NCBI GenBank assembly: GCA_937873375.1
Contig: CALMWK010000077.1
Location: 1 to 62,473 of the forward strand
Direction: 5' to 3'
DNA from: Candidatus Bathyarchaeota archaeon
GTDB taxonomy: Archaea; Thermoproteota; Bathyarchaeia; Bathyarchaeales; Bathycorpusculaceae
DNA: 62,473 nucleotides
Shown here: positions 1-8,164 of the stretch, in pieces
How positions within the stretch are numbered: the stretch's first letter is position 1
Layout of the letters: every line of letters starts with the position of its first letter
Translations under genes and position numbers: made by a program
Notes under the pieces: model-generated
The model's input: only the letters and a program-made list of their open reading frames with translations
Told to the model about the DNA's origin: nothing
Database searches by the model: none

Positions 1-107
1 GGCGTAACCTGCTGCCCTGTTTGCGCCTTGACTGATAAACCGCTGTTTAGCAGAAGTGGGGCAAGCAGCACGAAAACAAGAAAAACCACAAACAGCTTGG
101 ACTTCAT
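1..107 (-). CDS. Secreted or membrane-anchored protein, N-terminus only (runs off the window)
   Basis: An ATG at 107 opens a frame that stays open to the window edge (35 codons). It begins M-K-S-K-L, followed by a hydrophobic run rich in V, F and L and then A-P-L-L-L-N-S, which is a typical signal peptide or N-terminal anchor. It lies 85 bases downstream of ecfT on the same strand and could be the last gene of the ECF operon. The mature protein is outside the window, so no function can be given. The alternative is a single-pass membrane protein rather than a cleaved one. Confidence 0.55.
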   Translation of the reverse strand, partial: MKSKLFVVFLVFVLLAPLLLNSGLSVKAQTGQQVT

Positions 108-191
108 CAAATTGCAGAGGGGTCAGTAGTCTAATAAGAATTTCCCAAAATTAGCCCCAAGTAACTGCTTTTCTTTTTCGACCTGTTTAAG

Positions 192-980
192 CTAAAACCC
201 AAGCAGATGACTTACTGTTGGAATTGGGATGTACAAGAAGGTGAAAATCGTCAGCACCAAGATGCCGATGGTTATAGCTAACAGGACGTAGTCGCCTCGG
301 TGGAACTTCAGCGCGTACAGGTTGGTGCGTTTTTTGGTTGCGCCCCACGCTCGGGACTCCATGGCTTCAGCAAGCTCTAAGCTTCTCCGGATGGCGCTGA
401 CAATCAACGGAATAAGCACAGGAACATAATTTCTAATACGCTTCAAAAAGTTCCCCTTCTCCAACTCCAACCCACGGGCTTTTTGGGCATCCATGATGGT
501 CTGGGCTTCCTCCGCCAACACAGGCACAAAGCGCACCGCTGTGGTGAAGGCAAACGAAAACTCGTAGGGCACCTTTGACTGCTCCAACGCCAAACCCAAA
601 TGGTCAGGAGAAGTTGTTAGGAAGAACACTGAGAATGACTCCACCAGCACCACAAACCGCAGAGTCATGGCGGCGGCGCCTTCGATGTTTGCCGCGGTTA
701 GTGTGTAGCCTTGGCTGAAATAGTTGGTTGCGATGTTGATGACGAATATGAACAGAGCCAAAAACAGGGCGCCCCGAAGCGAGCGCACCCACTGCTTCTG
801 CACCCGAGCCAGCAGTACAAACGGCACCTGCATGAGGAACAGCACCACAAGTGGGATGATGCTGCTGAACAGGATAGCTGCTGCAAATATTATGATGACG
901 TAGATGAATTTCATGCGGGGGTCCAAATTGTGGATAGGCGAGTAGACCTTGCGGAATTTTAAGCCGTCAAAAACACTCAT
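192..980 (-). CDS. ecfT: ECF transporter transmembrane component T
   Basis: The 262-residue membrane protein is the scaffold that couples the two ECF ATPases to a substrate-binding S protein for vitamin or metal uptake. It has about five hydrophobic segments and the two cytoplasmic coupling-helix signatures of the CbiQ/EcfT family: A-R-G near residue 169 and S-R-A-W-G-A near residue 209. Length is normal for the family. Its ATG overlaps the stop of the upstream ATPase (TGATG), so the three genes are translationally coupled. No S component is adjacent; a candidate lies at 13.2-13.8 kb. The substrate cannot be inferred. Confidence 0.93.
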   Translation of the reverse strand: MSVFDGLKFRKVYSPIHNLDPRMKFIYVIIIFAAAILFSSIIPLVVLFLMQVPFVLLARVQKQWVRSLRGALFLALFIFVINIATNYFSQGYTLTAANIEGAAAMTLRFVVLVESFSVFFLTTSPDHLGLALEQSKVPYEFSFAFTTAVRFVPVLAEEAQTIMDAQKARGLELEKGNFLKRIRNYVPVLIPLIVSAIRRSLELAEAMESRAWGATKKRTNLYALKFHRGDYVLLAITIGILVLTIFTFLYIPIPTVSHLLGF

Positions 981-1801
981 CAGCTTCTCCTCCGCAACTT
1001 TTCCATAAGCAAATCCTTCGCCTCGTAAATGTCTATAATGTCCAATGGGAACCCCTGCCCAGTCAACTTTGCAAACACCTGTGCAATCTGGGGCAAAACA
1101 ATCGAAGACTGCTCCAACAACACCGGATTAGTCAGAATCTCTTTTCCTGCGCCGTCCGCCACAATTTTGCCTTCCCGCATAAGCACCACCCGCGGGTTAC
1201 ATTCTGCCACGAACTCGACGTCGTGGGTTACCATAACTATGGTTTTGCCCTGCGTCTGCATCTGCATAATGAACTGGCGCAGGTTCTCTTTTTGCCGATG
1301 GTCTTGTCCGATGGTGGGTTCGTCCAAAACCAAAATTTTGGGGTCCCAAGCCAAAACCGACGCGAGGGCTACGCGTTTACGTTCTCCCCCGCTAAGCATG
1401 AACGGTGATGTCTTGCGGTACTGGGTTAACCCGAGCAGGTTCACAGCCCACGTTATCCGCTTCTCGATGACTTCTGCTTCGTAACCAAAATTCTTCAGGG
1501 CAAAGGCAATTTCGTCATCCACCGTCTCGCTGAACAGCTGGTGGTCGGGGTTCTGGAAAACAAAGCCCACGTCCCTCGCCAACGTGGCGACGCTTGTTTT
1601 GGTGGTTTCTACGCCGTTGATGCGCACGGAGCCGCTGGTTGGCTTCAGAAGCCCGTTAAAGTGCTTGATAAGTGTGGTTTTGCCTGCACCGTTCTGCCCC
1701 ATGATGGCGACGAATTCGCTGTCCTTCACCGTTAACGAGACGCCTTTGAGGGCTTCCACGCCGCTGGCGTAGCTGAACCTGACGTTTTCCACAATCAACA
1801 T
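980..1801 (-). CDS. ecfA: ECF transporter ATP-binding protein (second ATPase)
   Basis: This 273-residue ABC ATPase powers the ECF transporter at the cytoplasmic face. Walker A is GQNGAGKTT at residues 35-43. The signature is LSGGERKRV near 135, followed by Walker B ILVLDEPT, and the switch histidine is in VTHD. It has the 'TIGQD' variant after Walker B that is common in EcfA proteins. The start ATG overlaps the stop of the preceding ATPase (TAATG). Together with its neighbour it should form the EcfA-EcfA' heterodimer. Confidence 0.93.
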   Translation of the reverse strand: MLIVENVRFSYASGVEALKGVSLTVKDSEFVAIMGQNGAGKTTLIKHFNGLLKPTSGSVRINGVETTKTSVATLARDVGFVFQNPDHQLFSETVDDEIAFALKNFGYEAEVIEKRITWAVNLLGLTQYRKTSPFMLSGGERKRVALASVLAWDPKILVLDEPTIGQDHRQKENLRQFIMQMQTQGKTIVMVTHDVEFVAECNPRVVLMREGKIVADGAGKEILTNPVLLEQSSIVLPQIAQVFAKLTGQGFPLDIIDIYEAKDLLMEKLRRRS

Positions 1802-2649
1802 TACCTGCCCAGCGCCTCCTCCACAATCTTCGCCAGCTCCTCTGAGGACAGAGGTATGGTGTTGCCCAGTTTCGCCCCGTCTTTCTGCAGCATCTCATAG
1901 AGCAGTGTCGCTTTGGGTATGCCTACGCCCATGAGGCGGGTTTCCTGTTTGCTTAGGATTTCTCGGGTGTCGCCGTCAAAGCAGACTTTGCCTTCATCCA
2001 TGATTATGATGTGGTCCGCGTACTTCGCAGTCAAATCCAGCCTGTGCTCCACGAGCACGACGGTTATGCCGAGTTTCTGGTTAAATTCATGAATAACCTC
2101 AAAAATCTTCTCTGCACTAAGGGGGTCCAGAAAACTTGTTGGTTCATCTAAAACTATGATTTCTGGTTGCATGGCAAGAACCGCTGCAATCGCCACCCGT
2201 TGCTGTTGTCCGCCTGACATTTCGTGAGGGGACCTTTCACGTAAGTCGTAAATGCCTGTGAGGTTGAGTGCCCAGTCTACGCGTTTTCGCATTTCTTCTC
2301 TGCTGAAGCCAAGGTTTTCCAGTCCGAAAGCCACGTCTTTTTCTACGCTTAGCGCGAAGAGCTGGTTTTCGGGGTTTTGGAAGACTAAGCCCACATGTTT
2401 TGCCATTTCCATTGTTGGGTGTTTTGCGGCGTCCTGTCCTGCGACCACTATGTCGCCTGTTAATTCGCCTTGGTAGAAGTGTGGTATGAGCCCGTTGAAG
2501 GTTCGGCACAAGGTGGTTTTTCCGCAGCCGCTTGGACCCGTGATGAGGACGAACTGTCCTTTCTCCACTTTTATGGAGACATCACTGATGGATGGGCGCG
2601 GCGCGCTTGGGTAAGTGTAGGTGAGGTTTCGGGTTTCAATAACCGCCAT
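1801..2649 (-). CDS. ecfA: ECF transporter ATP-binding protein (first ATPase)
   Basis: This 282-residue ABC ATPase is the first gene of the ecfA-ecfA-ecfT operon. Walker A is GPSGCGKTT at residues 38-46, the signature is MSGGQQQRV, Walker B is IIVLDEPT and the switch histidine lies in VLVEHRLD. The C-terminal ~60 residues form the usual EcfA dimerisation extension. The ATG at 2649 is preceded about 40 bases upstream by a box A-like sequence, which argues for transcription separate from the DHH gene ending at 2701. The substrate is unknown. Confidence 0.93.
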   Translation of the reverse strand: MAVIETRNLTYTYPSAPRPSISDVSIKVEKGQFVLITGPSGCGKTTLCRTFNGLIPHFYQGELTGDIVVAGQDAAKHPTMEMAKHVGLVFQNPENQLFALSVEKDVAFGLENLGFSREEMRKRVDWALNLTGIYDLRERSPHEMSGGQQQRVAIAAVLAMQPEIIVLDEPTSFLDPLSAEKIFEVIHEFNQKLGITVVLVEHRLDLTAKYADHIIIMDEGKVCFDGDTREILSKQETRLMGVGIPKATLLYEMLQKDGAKLGNTIPLSSEELAKIVEEALGR

Positions 2650-2687
2650 GGTTCTTGTGCCTGCCTAAGTTAAGCGCGCGGTTGCTT

Positions 2688-2695
2688 CTTTTAAG
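2688..2695 (-). promoter_or_regulatory. Putative box A of the ECF operon
   Basis: CTTAAAAG on the minus strand lies 39 bases before the ecfA start, so a transcript would begin near 2665 and carry a short leader. The site lies in the 51-base gap after the DHH gene. It was identified by eye only. Confidence 0.4.
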
Positions 2696-2700
2696 AGTAA

Positions 2701-3696
2701 CTACTCATTTTTAGCTAAGTTTTCCTTCAAAAGCCGCAAACAACGCTTCAAACCCGCTTCGATTTCCCCTGTTCCGTTGACGCCTGCTGCCATGGCGTGT
2801 CCGCCGCCCATGCCTTTGAGGTACTCGCCGAGGGGTTTTGCTATGTCTCTTCCGAGGTGGATGCCTGTTTTCTCGGTGAAGTCTCTGGTGCATCGCAGGC
2901 TGATTTCTATGCTGTCGCCTTTCTGTCCCGCCACTGCTGACACGTGAGCGCCTATGTCCGTTAAGGCGCGTGCCGCAGAGGCTTGATAAGCACTGACATG
3001 TGAGAGGGCGATTATCCAGTTGCCGACTTTAAGCAGTTTAGCTCGTCTGCAGCCTTTTATTCTGGCGACGCGTTCGCTAAAATCCATGGGCATCGCCATC
3101 ATAGAGAGGCACTCTTGCGCGTTAACGCCGCTGTCGACGAGGTCGCTGACTGCTTTGAATGTGGCTGAGTTAGCCAGCACGAAGTGGCGGGTGTCAAATG
3201 CCATGCCGACGAAGAGGGCTTTTGCTTCGTTCTGGTCGGGTTTGATGTTTTGTTCTTTGTAGAAGTTGTAGACTATGTCGCAGGTGCTTGAGGCTTCTTC
3301 GTTGGTTATGCAAAGTTTGCAGATGCCCTGCGTTTCAGGATGCGCCGCATGATGGTCCACCACGATGATTGGCGCGGGGGTTTTGGAGACTTTCTCCACC
3401 AAGTCACCCAACTGCTGAATGGTATTAGTGTCAAGTAGGATTATGGCTTGGGCTTTGTCCACGTTAGGTTTGAGGTTCACTTTTATGGGTATGTATTTGA
3501 AGAGGTTTTTGGCGAGCCTGCTGACACCTTGTCCTGTACCGATTTCGGTGGTGATGTCAGGTTTGACTTTTTTCAGTAAGCTTTGAAAGGCGTAGGCTGA
3601 GCAGACGGCGTCGGGGTCGCTGTTGTGGTGGCATAAAAGTAGAACGTGCTGGGCTTTTGCTTCTTCCAGAATACCAATTATGTTATTGAACGTCAT
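2701..3696 (-). CDS. DHH family phosphoesterase (DHH-DHHA1)
   Basis: This 331-residue protein belongs to the DHH superfamily of metal-dependent phosphoesterases (NrnA/RecJ-like). Motif I is HHNSDPDA at residues 23-30, the name-giving DHH is in VVDHHAAH near 117, and the DHHA1 domain ends in GGGHAMAAG near 303. Such proteins hydrolyse short oligonucleotides, cyclic dinucleotide products or pyrophosphate; which one cannot be told here. Its start overlaps the DUF3194 gene by 14 bases. The order prefoldin beta-DUF3194-DHH matches the 3' end of the conserved archaeal proteasome/exosome superoperon. Confidence 0.85.
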   Translation of the reverse strand: MTFNNIIGILEEAKAQHVLLLCHHNSDPDAVCSAYAFQSLLKKVKPDITTEIGTGQGVSRLAKNLFKYIPIKVNLKPNVDKAQAIILLDTNTIQQLGDLVEKVSKTPAPIIVVDHHAAHPETQGICKLCITNEEASSTCDIVYNFYKEQNIKPDQNEAKALFVGMAFDTRHFVLANSATFKAVSDLVDSGVNAQECLSMMAMPMDFSERVARIKGCRRAKLLKVGNWIIALSHVSAYQASAARALTDIGAHVSAVAGQKGDSIEISLRCTRDFTEKTGIHLGRDIAKPLGEYLKGMGGGHAMAAGVNGTGEIEAGLKRCLRLLKENLAKNE

Positions 3697-3991
3697 TTTT
3701 CAGTTTTCTCAAGTAAGTTTCAATTGCTTCAAAAGCCTTTTCCACGGCTTGGTCCGCGAGTGCTTTCTGTTTAACACCCTCTGCTTCTTTGGACAGCACC
3801 AAATCCACTTCAACCGTGAAGTTTACGGGTTTGGTTCCTTCCGCTTCTACGCTGATGTCTAGTTTCTCTAAAAGTTTAGAGGAAACTTGGGAGAGGATGT
3901 GTTTTCGGGCGGCGTTTTCCGCTGCTTCGCAGACTTCTTCAAATTGTTTGTTGGTTAACTCGGGTATACCAAGGTCCACCACGAGTTTCAC
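3683..3991 (-). CDS. DUF3194-like small archaeal protein
   Basis: This 102-residue soluble protein has alternating helix/strand character and no Cys or membrane segment. Size, sequence style and position between prefoldin beta and DHH match the archaeal DUF3194 family, whose function is unknown. The longest start is GTG at 3991. A Shine-Dalgarno-like AAGGTGA sits five bases before another in-frame GTG (3982), which is a plausible true start and gives a protein beginning M-V-D-L-G. It overlaps the DHH gene by 14 bases, so the two are coupled. Confidence 0.72.
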   Translation of the reverse strand: MKLVVDLGIPELTNKQFEEVCEAAENAARKHILSQVSSKLLEKLDISVEAEGTKPVNFTVEVDLVLSKEAEGVKQKALADQAVEKAFEAIETYLRKLKNDVQ

Positions 3992-4000
3992 CTTCGCCGT

Positions 4001-4375
4001 TTACTGCTGTGATTGGGCTGAAACTGGGTTGAGGTCTTCTTGCAGTTTGGTTTGGACTTCTTTGAGTTGGCTGCGCATGCGTTCTTCTTGTCGGGCTAAA
4101 ACTGTGACTCTGGTGCCGAGGAGTTCTTTGCGTTCGGTTAGGTCTGCATTTACTTTGGCTTTGTCTGCTTTAACGAGGAGTGCGCCTGCAGCTTTGTAGA
4201 TGACTGCGTCGTCAGCAGTTTTTTCTAATTCAGCTAGGGTTTGGTCGATTTCGGCTTGTTCTGCGTCTACTTGCTGTTTCTGCTGGAGTATGGTCTGCAG
4301 GGTTTGCTGAAGCTGCTGGAGCCTCAATAAGCGTTCTTGGACTTGAGGGGGTAATTTTGAAATTTCGTCACTCAC
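4001..4375 (-). CDS. pfdB: Prefoldin subunit beta
   Basis: This 124-residue beta-type prefoldin is half of the archaeal hexameric chaperone that passes unfolded proteins to the thermosome encoded at 50 kb. It has an N-terminal coiled-coil helix rich in Q, L and E, a central hairpin around I-Y-K-A-A-G-A-L-L-V, and a C-terminal coiled-coil helix. The start is GTG at 4375, with a box A at 4413-4424. It heads the prefoldin-DUF3194-DHH module. Confidence 0.93.
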   Translation of the reverse strand: MSDEISKLPPQVQERLLRLQQLQQTLQTILQQKQQVDAEQAEIDQTLAELEKTADDAVIYKAAGALLVKADKAKVNADLTERKELLGTRVTVLARQEERMRSQLKEVQTKLQEDLNPVSAQSQQ

Positions 4376-4412
4376 AACTTATTCCTTCTATCTCCCACAG
4401 AAAAACACGCGC

Positions 4413-4424
4413 CCTTAAATAAGC
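4413..4424 (-). promoter_or_regulatory. Box A promoter of the prefoldin beta operon
   Basis: The minus strand reads GCTTATTTAAGG, a good archaeal TATA element. It is about 40 bases before the pfdB GTG, which predicts a start of transcription near 4390 and a leader of about 15 bases. Confidence 0.55.
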
Positions 4425-4488
4425 ATTATCCAATTGAATTCGCAAAGTTTATCCGAATTTTTGGTAGTCCACGGCTTTACATCGGTGA

Positions 4489-4602
4489 TTATTTCCATTT
4501 TGTGAGGATTTCTTCGCGTTGGAAGGTTGCTTTGCTTAGGTAGAACAGTCCGATGTCGGCGAGGGCTAGCGCTGCTGAGATGGCTAAGGCAAGCAGTAGG
4601 GA
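4489..4602 (-). pseudogene. C-terminal remnant of an ABC-2 type permease
   Basis: The last ~38 codons of a minus-strand frame end in A-T-F-Q-R-E-E-I-L-T-K-W-K. The intact permease at 6044-6787 ends in A-A-F-Q-R-E-E-I-L-T-K-W-K. The preceding hydrophobic segments also align (A-D-I-G-L-F-Y-L-S against V-D-V-A-L-Y-F-V-S). Upstream of codon ~60 of this frame the translation is charged, non-membrane and unlike a permease, so only the tail of a paralogue survives. The rest of the gene is not detectable before the plus-strand gene at 4.9 kb. Confidence 0.65.
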
Positions 4603-4912
4603 TGTTGAGCGACAAATAGACTCTCCTTTAAGCCTGTCGAAGAAGGCTTGGTCCTGCACAAATTGACGTGTAGCCTGCCATTGACTGCGAACCTCTTCCG
4701 ATTTAGAGTTTCGTTTACCGTGTTTATGTGTCAATTTAGAAAACCGTACTCCCAACTTTTGGGTGAAGGGGGCGAACATAGAAGCCTATGAGCTAGCACT
4801 CGCCCAAATAACGCCGCTTTAGATATAGATCCAAACTTAAAAAACTATCTTCTTTGCTTGAAGACCAATTTACCGCTTATCGCTTTTGGTGGCAAAGCGT
4901 GCGCAACTAGTA

Positions 4913-5359
4913 ATGCAAGCGACATACTATTATTTGGTAAGAAAGTATACAATAAAGAGATCGGGAGAGGCGTTGGTCTTGGAAGTAGAAAACGTGTTCA
5001 AAATAGCGGTGACCTATTCCAGAGTTCACGAGTTCCTGATAAGCAAGAATTGGGAATCCCAAGGAAAGGATGAGGAAATGGAGATGGACTCGTTTAGAAA
5101 CAAGAAGACTGGGAAGAAGGTGTTCGTCGAGGACATTTCGGCGGACTTTCCGGTGACCTTTCTTATGGGCGAGCTTAGCGTGCTGGAGTTCAGTACCATT
5201 GCTAGTGAATTGACGCCGGAAATCCAGTTACTGGAAGTTGACAGCAGTTGGGAAGGTAAACCGACGACCATCGTGGTCGCGATGACAGAAGAGCAAGTTA
5301 GGAACATGTTCGGCAGAAGAACGAAGATGAGAAAGATGGCAGTTCACCGCGCGCGCTAA
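4913..5359 (+). CDS. Uncharacterised protein
   Basis: I do not recognise this 148-residue protein. The frame can start at TTG 4886, GTG 4889 or ATG 4913; the ATG start gives M-Q-A-T-Y-Y-Y-L. It is rich in E, K and V with a basic C-terminus (G-R-R-T-K-M-R-K-M). There are no Cys pairs, no membrane segments and no Walker motif. It is an isolated plus-strand gene between two minus-strand blocks, next to the permease remnant, which fits recent insertion or rearrangement. AT-rich sequence at 4815-4845 could hold its promoter. Confidence 0.5.
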   Translation: MQATYYYLVRKYTIKRSGEALVLEVENVFKIAVTYSRVHEFLISKNWESQGKDEEMEMDSFRNKKTGKKVFVEDISADFPVTFLMGELSVLEFSTIASELTPEIQLLEVDSSWEGKPTTIVVAMTEEQVRNMFGRRTKMRKMAVHRAR

Positions 5360-5416
5360 AATAAAGGAAAAAGATGGAATGCACGGACAGACATCCAAAC
5401 GGTCGAGTAATCCTGC

Positions 5417-5671
5417 CTACGGCGAGTTGCTGGTTGCGTTTTCCGTCTTCTTGCGCGGCTTATAAATAACACCTGCAATGAACAACACAATCCCAACGAT
5501 GGGTAATACGAGCACTGCTTCTTGACCTCTTGCAAAATAGAGGACAAGAACCACAACAGTTAATATTGCGCCAATTCCAAGGAGTCGCCCCTTGTTTGTT
5601 TGATAATAATCTTTCATGTCCACCATTTTTCCCACATCATCCCTCGTCGCTTCCAACTTAGTTACTTCCAC
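5417..5671 (-). CDS. Small two-helix membrane protein
   Basis: This 84-residue protein has a charged N-terminus and two hydrophobic segments. The first is near residues 32-46 (I-L-T-V-V-V-L-V-L-Y-F-A) and the second near 51-69 (V-L-V-L-P-I-V-G-I-V-L-F-I-A-G). They are followed by a basic K-P-R-K-K tail that should be cytosolic. It is the last gene downstream of the ABC exporter operon and is probably cotranscribed. No family was recognised. Confidence 0.55.
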   Translation of the reverse strand: MEVTKLEATRDDVGKMVDMKDYYQTNKGRLLGIGAILTVVVLVLYFARGQEAVLVLPIVGIVLFIAGVIYKPRKKTENATSNSP

Positions 5672-5764
5672 TTTAGCGCGTGCTACCTTGTTTCGATATT
5701 TACACCGGAAAAGATTACTGGTTAGTTGGCTAAACTTTCAATCTTTTGCGCTAGCGATGCACTT

Positions 5765-6016
5765 TCAGGTTTTCTGAGCTTCTTTTCCGTCCACGAATAG
5801 TTTGATAGGCGAGAACGGTCCAGCGCTGATTTCCAAATGATGCTTTTCGGAATTTCCCACGTCCAACTGGAACTTCTTTGACAATGGCTGAAAGTTTGCT
5901 TCATTAACGACTTTTTCGCCATCCACTTCTATCTTGATGTATTTTAGAAGCGCGCTCGCATTAACAATAATGGTGTGTTTTTCAGTCTCACCTATTTCAA
6001 ACTTGGCTTTTGTCAT
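5765..6016 (-). CDS. Small protein made of two tandem ~40-residue repeats
   Basis: This 83-residue protein has two homologous halves. The first runs F-E-I-G-E-T-E-K-H-T-I-I-V to I-E-V-D-G-E-K-V. The second runs F-Q-L-D-V-G-N-S-E-K-H-H-L-E-I to L-F-V-D-G-K-E-A. Both halves look like beta-hairpin units ending in V-D-G-(E/K). It has no signal peptide. It follows the permease gene by 28 bases and is likely part of the exporter operon. The repeat pattern resembles small beta-sandwich modules, but no function is assigned. Confidence 0.6.
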   Translation of the reverse strand: MTKAKFEIGETEKHTIIVNASALLKYIKIEVDGEKVVNEANFQPLSKKFQLDVGNSEKHHLEISAGPFSPIKLFVDGKEAQKT

Positions 6017-6043
6017 TTTTTGAACCGCCCTCCTCTAACTTTG

Positions 6044-6787
6044 CTACTTCCACTTTGTAAGTATTTCTTCTCGTTGAAAAGCTGCTGTACTTACGAAATA
6101 AAGAGCGACATCAACTGCGGAAAGAATACCTGCAATTATGAGAAAACCGTTTATGTCCAGACTTATTATGCCTACTTCGCTAAGTAAATAAATCGCTAAA
6201 AGTGGAAACAAAATAAATATCCCATAACTGTTTGCGCTTCGCACATCGTTAGCTCTCGACGAAACAATCACACTATATAGCACACTCATGACAACAGCGA
6301 CAGGGACTACAATTAGTAGCAAAACGCCAAAAGTCCAATTTGGAAAATAATTATAGCCAAGCCTACCGACGGTCGTGGCATCGATGCCAACCATAAAGAC
6401 TATGGAGGCTGCGTACATTGCTGCTAAAGTTGGCAACACAGCAGAAATCGCTTTCCCAAGCAAAATCTCCCCATCCGTCAACGGAGTAGCCAGAAGCGGC
6501 TCCAAACTCTTTTCGACTTTTTCGCCTACTATACTGTAAGAGGCAATGCCTAAGGGAATATACGCTGCTCCAATAACAAAAAAGAACGAAAATGAATTCA
6601 ATAGATTTGGAAGGACCCCCACAGCTGCAAGCCCACCGCTGTTTCGTAGTTGAGTGAACTCTAATATGGCTGGAAAGAGAACAGAAATTATTACTGGAAA
6701 AACGATGATTGAATACAAAATATTTTTCTGGTGCCTAAATATCTTAAAGTCCCTTGAGGCTACAAGCCACGCTTTAGATAATCTCAT
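6044..6787 (-). CDS. ABC-2 type transporter permease
   Basis: This 247-residue permease has six predicted membrane segments. The first loop carries the conserved E-K-V-E-K-S-L-E-P-L-L-A-T-P motif of ABC-2 exporters (NatB/CcmB style). It overlaps the ATPase gene by four bases (6784-6787), so the two form one transporter. The substrate cannot be predicted. A truncated copy of its C-terminus lies at 4489-4602. Confidence 0.88.
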   Translation of the reverse strand: MRLSKAWLVASRDFKIFRHQKNILYSIIVFPVIISVLFPAILEFTQLRNSGGLAAVGVLPNLLNSFSFFFVIGAAYIPLGIASYSIVGEKVEKSLEPLLATPLTDGEILLGKAISAVLPTLAAMYAASIVFMVGIDATTVGRLGYNYFPNWTFGVLLLIVVPVAVVMSVLYSVIVSSRANDVRSANSYGIFILFPLLAIYLLSEVGIISLDINGFLIIAGILSAVDVALYFVSTAAFQREEILTKWK

Positions 6788-7704
6788 GCAGACTCCCTCA
6801 CAAGCTTCAAATATACATCCTCTAAAGAGGAACCAACAACATTAACTGTGTTAACATGACCGCCCGCTAAAACCATGGCTTCCACAGCACCCCAATTCTC
6901 CTTATCTGGGTCTGACACATCGAACGTTATCTTGTTGCCCTCGTTGGTCAAATTCTTAAGTGATAGTTTTTTCAAAGCGCTAAGAATTTTTTCGTTAACT
7001 TGTTCCAATGAGACAATGGTTTTCTTACCTTTAACTTCCTGTTCAAGGTCTTGAGGGGTACCAGTCACACGGAGCGTCGTATTCAGAATCCCTATTTTAT
7101 CACATATCCTCTGTGCTTCATCAAGGTTATGGGTATTTAGGAAAATAGTTTTCTTCTCCTTTTTCAGTTCAAGAATAAATTCCCTAACGGTCTTCGCGGA
7201 TTCAGGATCCAAGTTCGCTGTCGGCTCATCCAAAAACAATACTTGTGGGTCATGAATAAGAGCACGTGCAATGGCTAACTTTTGCTTCATACCTTTAGAA
7301 AAGGTTCCTGCCAAAGCATTCCTCTTTTCCCAAAGCCCCAACATCTCCAAAAAACGCTTAATGCTTTCTTTCCTTTGAGCATCCGAGCTATCATATATTT
7401 TTCCGTAAAAGTCCAAGTTATCATAAGCGGTTAGATGTTCCGATAGTCCGACATTATCAGGAACCAACCCAATTATTTTACGTATCTTTAAAGAACCTTC
7501 TTTATTGCCTATTTCATACCCGCCTATTGTGGCGCTTCCACTTGTTTTTGATATTAGGCAGCAAAGCATCCTGATTGTGGTGGTTTTTCCTGCACCGTTT
7601 GGTCCAAGGAAGCCGAAAACTTCGCCGTCATTAACTCGTAGGGTAACGTTGTCTACTGCTGTTAGGTTCCCAAATTTTTTTGTGAGGTTTTCTGTTTCAA
7701 TCAA
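6784..7704 (-). CDS. ABC transporter ATP-binding protein (exporter type)
   Basis: This 306-residue ATPase of the DrrA/NatA type energises the adjacent ABC-2 permease. Walker A is GPNGAGKTT near residue 34, the signature is F-S-K-G-M-K-Q-K-L, Walker B is VLFLDEPT and the switch region is LNTHNLDEA. The C-terminal ~85 residues form the usual DrrA-type accessory domain. It is the first gene of a four-gene minus-strand operon (ATPase, permease, tandem-repeat protein, small membrane protein), with a box A at 7759-7766. Confidence 0.92.
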   Translation of the reverse strand: MIETENLTKKFGNLTAVDNVTLRVNDGEVFGFLGPNGAGKTTTIRMLCCLISKTSGSATIGGYEIGNKEGSLKIRKIIGLVPDNVGLSEHLTAYDNLDFYGKIYDSSDAQRKESIKRFLEMLGLWEKRNALAGTFSKGMKQKLAIARALIHDPQVLFLDEPTANLDPESAKTVREFILELKKEKKTIFLNTHNLDEAQRICDKIGILNTTLRVTGTPQDLEQEVKGKKTIVSLEQVNEKILSALKKLSLKNLTNEGNKITFDVSDPDKENWGAVEAMVLAGGHVNTVNVVGSSLEDVYLKLVRESA

Positions 7705-7758
7705 AAGGCATCACCGTGGTAGTAGCTATTGTCGCCAATTTGTCTGTGAGAATTCGAG

Positions 7759-7766
7759 TATTTAAG
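7759..7766 (-). promoter_or_regulatory. Box A promoter of the ABC exporter operon
   Basis: CTTAAATA on the minus strand lies 55 bases before the ATPase ATG and predicts transcription from about 7738. It sits at the edge of the long intergenic region shared with psmA. Confidence 0.5.
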
Positions 7767-7884
7767 CCTAAAATTTGAGAAGAATTATACTTGAAAGAGG
7801 AGGGTTATAGCCAATGTTTTCGTCATCTTCTATGCGCTATAGTCAAAAAACAGCAACAGAACACACACCCACATACTAACAACC

Positions 7885-8060
7885 GTAACTGCTTGTGGCA
7901 ACTTGCACAGCCAGCACGCAACCCAAAACACAACCAGACAACAAAAACCAACCCGCAAAACAGCGTCTAAGTAGTTGATGTAACTAAGCAACTAGCCATC
8001 AACAACAACCAAACAAAAAACAAACAACAAACCAAACCCAAAAAACCAACCCAAACAACC
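7885..8060 (+). repeat. C/A-rich intergenic repeat element, copy A (upstream of psmA)
   Basis: The 460-base gap between the exporter operon and psmA holds a strongly strand-asymmetric tract, rich in C and A and poor in G. Two blocks recur at 40.8 kb with conserved spacing. One is an 18-mer at 7892-7909 (16/18 identical). The other is a 24-mer at 7965-7988 that is identical in both places and contains the hairpin TAGTT-GATGT-AACTA. The element ends about 25 bases before the psmA box A. No convincing ORF lies in it: the minus-strand frame of ~50 codons is a by-product of the base bias. Confidence 0.75.
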
Positions 8061-8083
8061 AACACAACCCCATTTCCCACACC

Positions 8084-8095
8084 CTATTTAAAAGG
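8084..8095 (+). promoter_or_regulatory. Box A promoter of the proteasome-exosome operon
   Basis: CTATTTAAAAGG lies 70 bases before the psmA ATG and follows the C/A-rich element directly. It predicts a start near 8112 and a leader of about 50 bases, with GAGGT at 8153-8157 as ribosome binding site. Confidence 0.65.
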
Positions 8096-8164
8096 AAAGG
8101 TTTTTAGTGTTGTTATCCCATGAGAAATGGCGAATAGTGAAAAGAGTACAAAGAGGTTAAAATT

